Source: Clostridia bacterium (lineage in GTDB: Bacteria > Bacillota > Clostridia > Acetivibrionales > DSM-27016). From it: a stretch of DNA of 64,000 nucleotides. A program made the translations under genes and the position numbers. The first letter of the stretch is position 1; each line of letters opens with the position of its first letter. This document shows positions 18,333 to 27,818 of this stretch, piece after piece. Location of the stretch: NCBI GenBank assembly GCA_026414765.1, contig JAOAIJ010000027.1, positions 1 through 64,000 on the forward strand, written 5' to 3'. The notes beneath the pieces are model-generated. The model saw nothing but the letters and a program-made list of their open reading frames with translations, ran no database searches and was not told where the DNA came from.

Positions 18333-19172
18333 TTGTTAGACAGAATTAATGATAATGAAAAAATAAGCTTTAAGGAAAAAAACGGTGTAGTACTAATTCA
18401 GTTCAAAAACCTGAAGAAGTATGAGGATATTCTTATACACGGTTTTACAACAAGGTTTGGCGGAGTTAGTACGGGCGAGTGCCGGACTATGAATCTAGGA
18501 TTTAACAGAAATGATATAAGAGAAAATGTACTGGAAAATTATAAAAGGGTTGCTGAGACTTTAGAAATAAATTATGAGCATATGGTGTTTTCAAATCAGG
18601 TTCATGACAGTAAGGTCAAGGTAGTCTGTGAAAGTGATAGAGGAAAGGGAATAATAAGGAGCAGCGACATAATAGGCTACGACGGCTTGGTTACAAATAT
18701 TAATGAAGTTGCTATAGTTACTTTTTATGCAGACTGTGTACCGCTTCTGTTTTTTGATCCTGTTAAAAGAGTGATAGCTGAATCGCATTCGGGATGGAGA
18801 GGAACAGTAAAAGAAATTGCTTCAGTTACTATAAGAAGAATGGAAGAAGAATACGCAAGCAGTATAAACGATATTGAAGTTGCTATCGGACCCTCTATAG
18901 GAAAATGTTGTTTTGAGGTAGGAGAGGAAGTAATCAGTGAGTTTTCTGAAAAATTACCCTGGAGTTATGAATTCTGTCACAAAACAGGTACCGATAAGTG
19001 GCATATAGATTTACAGTCAATTATTCACAAGTCATTAATAAACACAGGTATCAATAAAAATAACATTGTAAGTTCGAATGTGTGTACCAAATGCAATAAG
19101 GATGTTTTCTTTTCACACAGAGGAGACTGTGGGAAAACCGGTAGTATGGCTGCTATAATGCAGCTGAAATAA
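18333..19172 (+). CDS. pgeF: peptidoglycan editing factor PgeF (YlmD/YfiH, laccase-domain family)
   Basis: A laccase-domain (DUF152) family protein. Members are purine-nucleoside-acting or remove wrong amino acids from peptidoglycan precursors (PgeF). The conserved pieces are TRFGGVSTG, NQVHDSKV, YADCVPLLFFDP with the active Cys, and HSGWRGT with the active His. 279 aa is usual. TTG start with GGAGG six bases upstream. The peptide-binding lipoprotein gene follows after a short gap. The precise substrate in this organism is not shown by the sequence. Confidence 0.9.
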   Translation: MLDRINDNEKISFKEKNGVVLIQFKNLKKYEDILIHGFTTRFGGVSTGECRTMNLGFNRNDIRENVLENYKRVAETLEINYEHMVFSNQVHDSKVKVVCESDRGKGIIRSSDIIGYDGLVTNINEVAIVTFYADCVPLLFFDPVKRVIAESHSGWRGTVKEIASVTIRRMEEEYASSINDIEVAIGPSIGKCCFEVGEEVISEFSEKLPWSYEFCHKTGTDKWHIDLQSIIHKSLINTGINKNNIVSSNVCTKCNKDVFFSHRGDCGKTGSMAAIMQLK

Positions 19173-19203
19173 AAATATCTTTGTTTTGAAAAAAGGTGAA
19201 AAA

Positions 19204-20886
19204 ATGCATAAATTGAAGTTTATTTCAATTATTATTACGATTTCTATATTTATGACTTCATGTTCAATATATGGCGAATATAAGAATGAAGAAGAGCAGA
19301 AAAACCAAAAAATATCTGCGGAAAATGATTATGATGTAATGGATCAGGGGCCGGTAAAAGGGGGAGTTCTTAAGCTCTTCAGTACAAAACCTGATATTCT
19401 GAATCCCATTCTTACAAATAACCTTTACGTTCATAGTTTTTTAGGGTTGGTTTTTGAGGGAATGGTAAAACTGGGAAAAGACCAAAGGCCGGTAAGCGCA
19501 TTGGCAGACAGGTGGGAGGTATCGCCTGACGGGTTGGTGTGGACCTTTCATATCCGCGAAAATGCAATGTGGCACAACAATATGCCTGTAACTGCGGATG
19601 ATGTAAAATTTACTCTTGAAACTATTCAAAACAGCAAAATAAATAATATATATAAAAAAAATACTCAAAATATTTCATTGTTTACAGCTGTAGACAAAAA
19701 CAATTTTAAAATATTCTTAAGAAAGCCAAATTCTTTTACGGCTGAGACCATGACATTCCCAATCATACCGAGACACTACTTCATGGGTGAGGATGTCACA
19801 AAGCTTGACGCAAGAGGAAACACGGAGCCTGTGGGAACAGGCCCTTACAAGTTTGTGAAATCAAATGATCCAAATATTATCAAGCTTATTGAAAATAATA
19901 AATGGTGGGGCTTGGAAGAAAAAGAGGATTCAAATGAAAGTAATTCTCCTTATATCGGTGAAATTGATGTGAGGATTTATGGGAGCGGTAAAGATGAAAT
20001 AAATGCTTTGCAAATAAATGATATTGATGTTGCTTTCATCCAATCGGGAGATTTCGGCAAGTACAGCGGCAGGCCGGATTTGTCGCTTCGCAAGTTTATC
20101 AGTAAGAATTATGAGTTTATAGCTTATAATCTGGAAAATCCAATACTGTCGGATAAGCTCGTACGACAGGCAATTGCGTATGCGATAGATCGTTCAAAGA
20201 TAATCAATGATTATCTTGCAGGTCAGGCTGTAGTTTCGGAAATTCCTGTGATGCCAAATACATGGCTATATGATACAAGTATCATAACCTATAACAGTAA
20301 TAAGGCAAAAGCTAAGGAAATGCTGATACAGGGTGGCTGGGAGGAAGACGAGGGCGGGTTATTCAAAACTATAAAAGGAGTCAAGCGGTATTTAAATCTA
20401 GAGCTGATGGTTAACGACTATAATATAAACAGAAGTAAAATAGCAGATGAAATAAGCGCACAACTAAAAGAAATAGGAATAAATCTCAGTATTCGGAAAA
20501 TAAAATGGGAAGATGAATTCAAACAAATAAGATCAAAAAGGTATGATATGGTTTTATTGGGGTACAGGGTAAGTTCAGTACCGGATATTTCTTTTGCATA
20601 TTCATCAGCTGAGGCTTCTGGCGGCTTTAATATATCGGGATACAAAAATACAACTGTAGATCGATTACTTGAACAAATAGGTACTGAAAGCGATGAAAAC
20701 AGGAGGAAATTATTGTTCACACAAATGAAGGGTATAATAATGGATGACATGCCTTATTTAGGATTATTCTTTTATAATAACGCAGCTCTTTTCAGTAAAA
20801 GAGTAAAAGGAGAGATAAGCCCGTCTATCTGGGATAGGTTTAACGGAATATCAGAGTGGTATATTGCGAATACACATAAAAAATAA
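19204..20886 (+). CDS. peptide ABC-transporter substrate-binding lipoprotein
   Basis: A family 5 extracellular solute-binding protein (oligopeptide/nickel type). It has a lipoprotein signal peptide with lipobox FMTSC, so Cys20 is lipidated after signal peptidase II cleavage; lspA is the next gene. Conserved parts include VKGGVLKLFSTKPDILNPI near the mature N-terminus, ALADRWEVSPDGLVWTFHIR, and VRQAIAYAIDRSKI. The start is set at ATG 19204 because AAAGGTG lies five bases before it; a TTG 18 bases upstream has no site. No permease or ATPase gene is next to it, so it is an orphan binding protein. Confidence 0.88.
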   Translation: MHKLKFISIIITISIFMTSCSIYGEYKNEEEQKNQKISAENDYDVMDQGPVKGGVLKLFSTKPDILNPILTNNLYVHSFLGLVFEGMVKLGKDQRPVSALADRWEVSPDGLVWTFHIRENAMWHNNMPVTADDVKFTLETIQNSKINNIYKKNTQNISLFTAVDKNNFKIFLRKPNSFTAETMTFPIIPRHYFMGEDVTKLDARGNTEPVGTGPYKFVKSNDPNIIKLIENNKWWGLEEKEDSNESNSPYIGEIDVRIYGSGKDEINALQINDIDVAFIQSGDFGKYSGRPDLSLRKFISKNYEFIAYNLENPILSDKLVRQAIAYAIDRSKIINDYLAGQAVVSEIPVMPNTWLYDTSIITYNSNKAKAKEMLIQGGWEEDEGGLFKTIKGVKRYLNLELMVNDYNINRSKIADEISAQLKEIGINLSIRKIKWEDEFKQIRSKRYDMVLLGYRVSSVPDISFAYSSAEASGGFNISGYKNTTVDRLLEQIGTESDENRRKLLFTQMKGIIMDDMPYLGLFFYNNAALFSKRVKGEISPSIWDRFNGISEWYIANTHKK

Positions 20887-20956
20887 GCAAATCTGTCTGA
20901 AAAACAGTGTGATAGCCTGATAAACTTGGGAGTATACGCTTTAAAACAAATTTAGC

Positions 20957-20986
20957 TTTACAAAATAAAGTATATGAATGTATAAT
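20957..20986 (+). promoter_or_regulatory. sigma-A promoter of lspA
   Basis: TTTACA (20957-20962), an 18-bp spacer and TATAAT (20981-20986), 45 bp before the lspA start. Confidence 0.6.
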
Positions 20987-21031
20987 TTGCATGATATCGC
21001 TTGACTATAAACTACAGGGAGAGTTTTATTA

Positions 21032-21502
21032 ATGATTTGGATAATTATAATAATTATTGCATTGATTTTAGATCAATTAAGCAAATTTCTGGTAATAAAC
21101 AACATAGGCCTGGGAGTATCAAATGCGGTGATAGAAAACTTCTTCTACCTGACATATGTAAGGAATAAAGGAGCAGCCTGGAGCATCCTTCAAAACGGAA
21201 GATATTTTTTTCTGATTATTACACCGATAATTCTAGCTGTATTGGGCTTTTATTTGACCAAGTCAAAAAACAAGCTCCTGAATATTTCAATTTCTTTTAT
21301 AATTGGCGGTGCAATCGGAAATTATATTGACAGGTTGTTCAGAGTGAGTGTAGTGGACTTTTTAGAGTTTCATTTCGGATCATACATATTCCCGATTTTT
21401 AATATTGCAGATTGCTTTATAGTTGTAGGTACTTTTTTACTGGGATATTACCTGATCTTTTTGCACAAGGATAATAATGAAGAAAAGATAGAGGCGGAAT
21501 AA
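21032..21502 (+). CDS. lspA: lipoprotein signal peptidase (signal peptidase II)
   Basis: A membrane aspartic protease that removes signal peptides from lipidated prolipoproteins. Four membrane helices. The catalytic aspartates lie in GGAIGNYIDRLFR and FNIADCFIVVG. The N-terminal LILDQLSKFLVI and RNKGAAWSIL are family marks. 156 aa is standard. GGGAG precedes the ATG. The pseudouridine synthase gene follows after six bases, the same pair seen widely in Firmicutes (lspA-rluD), so the two are co-transcribed. Confidence 0.96.
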   Translation: MIWIIIIIIALILDQLSKFLVINNIGLGVSNAVIENFFYLTYVRNKGAAWSILQNGRYFFLIITPIILAVLGFYLTKSKNKLLNISISFIIGGAIGNYIDRLFRVSVVDFLEFHFGSYIFPIFNIADCFIVVGTFLLGYYLIFLHKDNNEEKIEAE

Positions 21503-21507
21503 AAGCA

Positions 21508-22434
21508 ATGGATGACTTAAAACTATTTTCCGATCAAGAGAACATGAGGATAGACGCCTGGCTTTCGGTAAAGCTTGAAAATCATTCGCGGACATATGTA
21601 CAGAAGCTCATAGATGATGGATTTGTAAAAGTGAATGGGAAAGACATAAAAACAAATTATAAAGTAAAAATTAACGATGAAATATCGGTTAATATTCCAA
21701 AACCGGAGAAGCTGGACGTTAAGCCGGAAAAAATCGATCTTGATATTGTATATGAAGATGAAGATATTATTGTTGTAAATAAACCCAAAGGTATGGTTGT
21801 ACACCCGGCAGCAGGCAATCACACAGGCACTCTTGTAAATGCACTAATGGAATATTGCAAAGAGGGTTTGTCTGATATAAACGGGGTTATACGTCCGGGA
21901 ATAGTACATCGTATTGATAAGGATACTTCTGGGGTATTGGTGATTGCGAAAAATAACTTGGCACATGAAAGATTATCCGAAAAACTGAAAATCCATGATA
22001 TAAAGCGTGTCTATGTTGCAATAGTTGATGGTATTATAAGGGAAGAATCAGGAAAAATTGATGCTCCCATAGGAAGGCACCCTGTAGAAAGAAAAGAGAT
22101 GTGTGTAAATACAAAAAACGGGCGTAGGGCAGTCACTTACTTCAAGGTGTTGGAAAGATTCAAAGATGCAACACTTATTGAAGTGACATTGGAAACCGGA
22201 AGAACTCATCAGATAAGAGTTCATATGTCATATATAGGGCACCCTGTAACAGGGGACAAAGTATACGGTAAGAAAAAGCAGAAACTAAACATAGACGGAC
22301 AGGCTCTTCATGCGAAGATATTAGGGTTTGAACATCCTGTAAGTAAAAAGTATTTGGAGTTTGAAGCACCCATACCGGGCTATTTTCAGAACCTTTTAGA
22401 AGATTTAAGAAAACCTATGGACAAAGATAAGTGA
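21508..22434 (+). CDS. RluA-family 23S rRNA pseudouridine synthase (RluD/YlyB type)
   Basis: Converts uridine to pseudouridine in ribosomal RNA. An N-terminal S4 RNA-binding domain (about residues 12-75; RIDAWLSVKLENHSRTYVQK) precedes the catalytic domain. The catalytic Asp is in PGIVHRIDKDTSGVLVIAK, and RTHQIRVHMSYIGHPVTGD is the other conserved motif. 308 aa fits RluD. It lies directly after lspA. The exact target uridines are not predictable here. Confidence 0.92.
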   Translation: MDDLKLFSDQENMRIDAWLSVKLENHSRTYVQKLIDDGFVKVNGKDIKTNYKVKINDEISVNIPKPEKLDVKPEKIDLDIVYEDEDIIVVNKPKGMVVHPAAGNHTGTLVNALMEYCKEGLSDINGVIRPGIVHRIDKDTSGVLVIAKNNLAHERLSEKLKIHDIKRVYVAIVDGIIREESGKIDAPIGRHPVERKEMCVNTKNGRRAVTYFKVLERFKDATLIEVTLETGRTHQIRVHMSYIGHPVTGDKVYGKKKQKLNIDGQALHAKILGFEHPVSKKYLEFEAPIPGYFQNLLEDLRKPMDKDK

Positions 22435-22463
22435 TTGTGATAATATTAATAAGAAATAAAAAT

Positions 22464-22600
22464 ATACCTTTTAAAAAGTCCAGAGAGGCTGCAAGGGTGC
22501 AATAACGTTTAATGAAATCTATTCAGTTTGTCTAATTGAGTATGATAAATCATTTTTGAGCGTATACAAGCTTCTTGCTATCTGGCGGGAAGCTTTATTA
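22464..22600 (+). promoter_or_regulatory. PyrR-binding attenuator leader of the pyr cluster
   Basis: AGTCCAGAGAGGCT (22477-22490) matches the PyrR RNA-binding loop consensus, flanked by ACCTT/AAGGGT arms that close the anti-antiterminator stem. A terminator-like hairpin follows at 22568-22595 (11 bp, loop TATCTG, two G-U pairs) but its T tract is poor (TTTATTAATTT). It ends about 15 bases before the pyrR ribosome-binding site. PyrR with UMP would favour the hairpin and lower expression. Confidence 0.85.
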
Positions 22601-22601
22601 A

Positions 22602-23171
<570 letters not shown>

Positions 23172-23203
23172 TACAAAGACTGTAAAATGAGAGGATAATC
23201 ACT

Positions 23204-23320
23204 ATGAAAAGAGAAATGAAAATCCTGAAAATTAATAGTTGTAAGTATTATTCGGATAATTACTCGTTATTCATTTTCTCTTTTAAGTTAATTAATAAAT
23301 TTGTGAATAGTAAGGAGTAA
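23204..23320 (+). CDS. putative 38-aa leader peptide of pyrB
   Basis: A short open frame with a good ribosome-binding site (AGAGGA, eight bases before ATG 23204). It begins MKREMKILKINSC and stops with TAA at 23318-23320, inside the loop of the terminator that precedes pyrB. A ribosome translating it would cover the 5' arm of that terminator. The second half is a U-rich stretch (23270-23284 is TTCATTTTCTCTTTT). This is the layout of the enterobacterial pyrBI leader, where ribosome-polymerase coupling senses UTP. Existence as a translated peptide is inferred; no homologue was recognised. Confidence 0.55.
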   Translation: MKREMKILKINSCKYYSDNYSLFIFSFKLINKFVNSKE

Positions 23321-23339
23321 GTGTCCTTGCTATTTTTTT
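23306..23339 (+). terminator. attenuator terminator between pyrR and pyrB
   Basis: An 11-bp stem AATAGTAAGGA/TCCTTGCTATT (23306-23316 with 23324-23334, one G-U pair), 7-nt loop, then a run of seven T residues. The leader-peptide stop lies in the loop. No PyrR-type AGTCC...GAGG loop is visible before it. Confidence 0.85.
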
Positions 23340-23441
23340 AATATATAGGGAAATATGGTTTTATATACCAGTGACTTATTGATAGTTTATATCTAAAGAA
23401 AAATAACTCTTAATTAAGATGACAGGGGTGGGGTAAAAGTG

Positions 23442-24377
23442 ATGCTAAAGTCAAAAGACCTGCTTGGACTGAAAGATATCACAGCAGAAGAAATCGATCA
23501 TATTCTGAATACTGCAAAAACGATGAAGTATATTTTAACGGCAAATAATAAAAAAACGCCGCATTTACAGGGAAAGTCCATAATTACTCTTTTCTATGAA
23601 AATAGTACTAGGACAAGACTATCATTTGAACTTGCATCAAAGTACATGAGTGCAAGCGCGGCAAATATCTCTGCTTCAAGCAGTAGCGTTTCAAAGGGAG
23701 AAACACTTATAGATACCGGAAAGACAATAGATATGATGGGTACGGATGTAATAATTATCAGGCATCCGATGTCCGGAGCACCTCATTTACTGGCAAAGCA
23801 TGTAAATGCTTCTGTTATTAATGCGGGAGACGGGATGAACGAGCATCCTACACAGGCTCTTTTGGACATGTTTACAATAGTTGAAAAGAAAGGCAGTCTC
23901 AAAGGGCTTAAAATAGCTATTATTGGAGATATATTCCACAGTAGGGTAGCAAGAAGTAACATCTGGGGTATGCTGAAAATGGGTGCAGAAGTCAGTGTTG
24001 CAGGTCCGTCTACACTAATGCCTCCAGGCATAGAACAAACAGGCGTAAAGGTGTACAGCACAATACAGGAAGCTTTGATTGATGCTGATGTGGTAATGGG
24101 TTTACGAATCCAGCTCGAAAGGCAAAAGAAGGGATTATTTCCTACTGCGAGAGAATATGCAAGGTTTTTCGGTCTGGATGACAAGAGACTTAAATTTGCA
24201 AAGGAAGATGCGCTTCTAATGCATCCAGGACCTGTAAACAGAGGGCTTGAGCTTTCAAGCAGTGTAGTTGATTGTGACCAATCTGTCATAAATGAACAGG
24301 TTATGAACGGTGTAGCTGTAAGAATGGCGCTCTTGTATCTTTTGACTAGGAGGGGTATCAGTGAGAATAATAATTAA
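23442..24377 (+). CDS. pyrB: aspartate carbamoyltransferase catalytic chain
   Basis: Joins carbamoyl phosphate and aspartate, the second step of UMP synthesis. The carbamoyl-phosphate motif [11 protein letters not shown] is near residue 52, HPTQALLDM near 131 and the C-terminal HPGPVNRG is present. About 311 aa. ATG 23442 is preferred over the GTG directly before it because of spacing from the GGGGTGGGG site. No regulatory pyrI gene follows; pyrC overlaps its end by 17 bases. It lies behind a separate attenuator. Confidence 0.96.
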   Translation: MLKSKDLLGLKDITAEEIDHILNTAKTMKYILTANNKKTPHLQGKSIITLFYENSTRTRLSFELASKYMSASAANISASSSSVSKGETLIDTGKTIDMMGTDVIIIRHPMSGAPHLLAKHVNASVINAGDGMNEHPTQALLDMFTIVEKKGSLKGLKIAIIGDIFHSRVARSNIWGMLKMGAEVSVAGPSTLMPPGIEQTGVKVYSTIQEALIDADVVMGLRIQLERQKKGLFPTAREYARFFGLDDKRLKFAKEDALLMHPGPVNRGLELSSSVVDCDQSVINEQVMNGVAVRMALLYLLTRRGISENNN

Positions 24378-25650
24378 GAATGGACATGTTATAGACACTA
24401 AATCCGGCAGAAATGGAAAATACGATATAGTCATTGAGAACGGCAAAGTAGTTGAAATAGATAATGATATTGAAGTAACGCCAACTTGCGATCTTATTGA
24501 TGCTTCAGGAAAGTATGTTATACCCGGACTAGTGGATGCACATTGTCATTTGAGAGATCCAGGATATGAGTATAAGGAAGATATAGAAACAGGAACAAGG
24601 AGTGCAGCAATGGGTGGTTTTACTTCAATAGCCTGTATGCCTAATACAAATCCTGTTATAGACAACCAGAGTGTAGTAAGGTACTTAATAAATAAAGGCA
24701 AACATGAAGGTATAGTTAATGTTTACCCTATAGGAGCTATTTCTAAAGGGCAAAAGGGTGAGGAATTATCGGAAATAGGAGAGTTGAAATTTGCAGGAGC
24801 GGTTGCAATCTCTGATGATGGTAAGCCTGTAAGAAATCCTTCATTGATGAAGAAAGCACTTATGTATGCCTCAATGTTTGACATGACTGTAATATCTCAC
24901 TGTGAAGATATGGAGCTGGCAGAAGACGGTGTGATGAACGAAGGATATCAATCCACGGTTTTGGGACTAAAAGGAATACCTTCAGCAGCGGAAGAAATAA
25001 TGGTATCCAGGGACCTGATCATTGCTGAATATACAAAGACACCAATCCATATAGCACATGTAAGTACAGAGCTTTCTGTTGATTTGATCAGAAACGCCAA
25101 AAAACGCGGAGTCAAAGTAACGGCAGAAACCTGTCCGCACTATTTTACACTTACTGAAGAGGCCTGTACAGATTTTAATACATTTGCAAAGGTTAATCCT
25201 CCTCTCAGGACAAAAAAAGATGTAGAAGCAATTATAGAGGGCTTGAAAGATGGTACCATAGACATAATTGCGACAGATCATGCTCCTCATCATATAGACG
25301 AAAAACGTGTTGAATTCAGCGTTGCTGCAAACGGAATTGTTGGTTTTGAAACAGCACTGCCGCTGGCAATTACGTACCTTGTACAACCTGGACATTTGAC
25401 AATGGAACAGCTGGTAGAAAAAATGTGTGTAAACCCTTCAAAAATATTAGGATTGAATAAAGGGTCTATAGACGTAGGAAGAAGTGCAGATATTGCAATA
25501 ATTGACACTGAAGAAGAATATGTCGTTGATATAGAAAAGTTTCAATCAAAAAGTAAAAACTCACCGTTTGACGGTTTTAAGTTGAAGGGTACAGTAAATT
25601 GTACAATTGTAAATGGAAAAGTAGTAGTACGTGAAAAAGTGTTATTATAA
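24361..25650 (+). CDS. pyrC: dihydroorotase
   Basis: Cyclises carbamoyl-aspartate to dihydroorotate with two zinc ions. The metal site is [10 protein letters not shown] near residues 59-68; further ligands are SHCEDM, IAHVST and ATDHAPHH. The class I form of 429 aa. GTG start inside the end of pyrB with AGGAGGGG well placed upstream, so it is translationally coupled to pyrB. pyrF follows after 11 bases. Confidence 0.96.
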   Translation: MRIIIKNGHVIDTKSGRNGKYDIVIENGKVVEIDNDIEVTPTCDLIDASGKYVIPGLVDAHCHLRDPGYEYKEDIETGTRSAAMGGFTSIACMPNTNPVIDNQSVVRYLINKGKHEGIVNVYPIGAISKGQKGEELSEIGELKFAGAVAISDDGKPVRNPSLMKKALMYASMFDMTVISHCEDMELAEDGVMNEGYQSTVLGLKGIPSAAEEIMVSRDLIIAEYTKTPIHIAHVSTELSVDLIRNAKKRGVKVTAETCPHYFTLTEEACTDFNTFAKVNPPLRTKKDVEAIIEGLKDGTIDIIATDHAPHHIDEKRVEFSVAANGIVGFETALPLAITYLVQPGHLTMEQLVEKMCVNPSKILGLNKGSIDVGRSADIAIIDTEEEYVVDIEKFQSKSKNSPFDGFKLKGTVNCTIVNGKVVVREKVLL

Positions 25651-25661
25651 GGAGTTGAAGT

Positions 25662-26612
25662 ATGTTTATTGACAGTCTTATAGAAAACATTAAGGCGAAG
25701 AACAATCCGACTGTTGTTGGGTTGGATCCAAGGATTGAGTATGTTCCACAGTATATAAAAAATAAAGCCTTTGAAGAGTATGGAAACAACCTGAACGGTG
25801 TTGCCGAGGCCATATGGGAGTTTAACAAGGGAATAATAGATGCAGTTTGCGATATAGTACCCGCTGTAAAGCCGCAGTTAGCCTACTATGAAATGTATGG
25901 ACTTGACGGTATAGAAGTTTTTGAACGGACAATAAGGTATGCCAGAGAAAACGGTATGCTTGTTATAGCTGACGGAAAGAGAAATGATATTGGAAGTACT
26001 GCTGAAGCATACTCTACTGCATACCTTGGGAAAACAAAACTTGAGGGTGATAACTATACAGCAGCATTTGAGACTGATGCATTGACAGTAAGTCCGTATC
26101 TTGGTGTAGATGGGGTAAAGCCTTTTATAGATGATTGTAAAAACTACGGAAAGGGCATTTTCATACTGGTCAAGACTTCAAACAAATCATCAGGACAGCT
26201 ACAGGATTTGATTACACAGGATGGTAAGCATATTTATGAAATAATGGCTGCATTGGTCAATGAATGGGGTAATGATGTGAAAGGAAAGTATGGATATAGC
26301 AGCGTAGGTGCTGTTGTAGGTGCTACTTATCCCGAACAGGCAAAAGTCTTAAGAAAGATAATGAAGAATGCATATATTCTTGTACCAGGATACGGAGCAC
26401 AGGGTGGAACGGCGCAGGATATAGTAAGCTCATTTAATGAGGATGGGCTGGGCGCAATAGTAAATGCATCCAGAAGCATCATGTGTGCCTATAAGGCGGA
26501 TTTATGGAAGAGCAATTTCAGTGAGGAAAGATATAGTGAGGCTTGCAGAGCAGAAGCATTAAGAATGAAAGATGACATAAACGCTGCGATAAAAGCGGCC
26601 TATGGAAAGTAA
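25662..26612 (+). CDS. pyrF: orotidine 5'-phosphate decarboxylase, long (type 2) form
   Basis: Decarboxylates OMP to UMP, the last step of the pathway. The longer bacterial subfamily (316 aa). The start VGLDPRIEYVP and the catalytic ADGKRNDIGST segment (Lys near residue 105) are clear, as is LVPGYGAQGGT near the end. GGAG precedes the ATG. It sits between pyrC and carA, unlike Bacillus, where pyrF comes late. Confidence 0.95.
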   Translation: MFIDSLIENIKAKNNPTVVGLDPRIEYVPQYIKNKAFEEYGNNLNGVAEAIWEFNKGIIDAVCDIVPAVKPQLAYYEMYGLDGIEVFERTIRYARENGMLVIADGKRNDIGSTAEAYSTAYLGKTKLEGDNYTAAFETDALTVSPYLGVDGVKPFIDDCKNYGKGIFILVKTSNKSSGQLQDLITQDGKHIYEIMAALVNEWGNDVKGKYGYSSVGAVVGATYPEQAKVLRKIMKNAYILVPGYGAQGGTAQDIVSSFNEDGLGAIVNASRSIMCAYKADLWKSNFSEERYSEACRAEALRMKDDINAAIKAAYGK

Positions 26613-26695
26613 CCGCACAGGTCACAGAAATACTCATGTAAAAAAGGCAATTAATTAGTAATTAGCCTATAATATAGATTTAAGGGGTGTAATAA

Positions 26696-27772
26696 ATGAA
26701 GGCGATATTGGCGCTTGAAGATGGTACGGTTTTTCATGGTAACAGCTTTGGGATAGAAGGCGAAATAATTGGAGAAATAGTATTTAATACAGGAATGACA
26801 GGATACCAGGAGGTTCTGACAGATCCATCGTACTGTGGTCAGATTGTTACGATGACATATCCACTTATAGGCAACTACGGTGTTAATCTGGAAGACATAG
26901 AATCAAGTAAACCGCAGGTAAGAGGGTTTATTGTAAGAGAGCTTTGCAAAACACCCAGTAACTGGAGATCGATAGAATCCTTGAATGAATACCTGAAGAG
27001 ACATAATATAATAGGAATTGAGGGTATTGATACAAGAGCTCTTACAAGAATTTTAAGGGATAAGGGCACTATGAAAGGAATTATCTCTACTAACCCTGAC
27101 TTCAAGCTTGAAGAAAGGCTGGAAGAGATAAAAGCTTACGCTATAAAGGAACCTGTACACCAGGTAACTACAAAGGAAGTTGCACACTATAAAGGTACAG
27201 GATTTAAAGTTGCGCTTATTGATTATGGAATAAAACAAAATATAATAAGGTCACTAATTAAAAGAGGTTGTGATGTACATGTGTTTCCGGCATGGACAAG
27301 TGCAGAAGAGATATTGGACATAGATCCTGACGGCATAATGCTTTCAAACGGACCTGGTGATCCAAAGGATTGTCAGGATGAAATAAATACACTGAAAAAA
27401 CTTATCGGTAAGAAACCAATATTTGGAATATGCCTTGGACATCAGCTGACAGCATTAGCAAATAATGCAAATACACAAAAACTCAAATACGGCCACCGTG
27501 GGTGTAACCACCCTGTAAAGGATCTGAACAAGGATTTGACTTATATTACTTCACAGAATCACGGATATACAATCATTGAGGATTCACTGGATACGGAAAG
27601 AATGGAAGTAAGCCATAGGAATATGAATGACGGCACTATTGAAGGTGTAAGATATAAGGATGTGCCTGTATTCACTGTTCAGTTCCATCCGGAAGCTTCG
27701 CCCGGACCAACAGATACGGCATACCTTTTTGATGAATTCATAGAACTGATGAAAAAACATAAGAGCATTTAA
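26696..27772 (+). CDS. carA: carbamoyl-phosphate synthase small (glutaminase) chain
   Basis: Supplies ammonia from glutamine to CarB. The N-terminal domain begins ALEDGTVFHGNSFG. The C-terminal class I glutaminase has the nucleophile Cys in FGICLGHQ near residue 246 and the histidine/glutamate pair in VQFHPEASPGP. 358 aa is typical. The 83-bp gap before it has a TATAAT near 26669 that might be a weak internal promoter. A short hairpin (AATTGGC/GCCGATT) lies between carA and carB. Confidence 0.96.
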   Translation: MKAILALEDGTVFHGNSFGIEGEIIGEIVFNTGMTGYQEVLTDPSYCGQIVTMTYPLIGNYGVNLEDIESSKPQVRGFIVRELCKTPSNWRSIESLNEYLKRHNIIGIEGIDTRALTRILRDKGTMKGIISTNPDFKLEERLEEIKAYAIKEPVHQVTTKEVAHYKGTGFKVALIDYGIKQNIIRSLIKRGCDVHVFPAWTSAEEILDIDPDGIMLSNGPGDPKDCQDEINTLKKLIGKKPIFGICLGHQLTALANNANTQKLKYGHRGCNHPVKDLNKDLTYITSQNHGYTIIEDSLDTERMEVSHRNMNDGTIEGVRYKDVPVFTVQFHPEASPGPTDTAYLFDEFIELMKKHKSI

Positions 27773-27818
27773 TTGGCGGCTATTGGTTGCCGATTGATTT
27801 GAATGGGGGATAGAGATA

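Noticed and set aside
23172-23300. Second PyrR-binding site before pyrB
   Set aside because: The only similar string (GAGAGGATAA) lacks the AGTCC part of the PyrR loop and serves as a ribosome-binding site for the leader frame.
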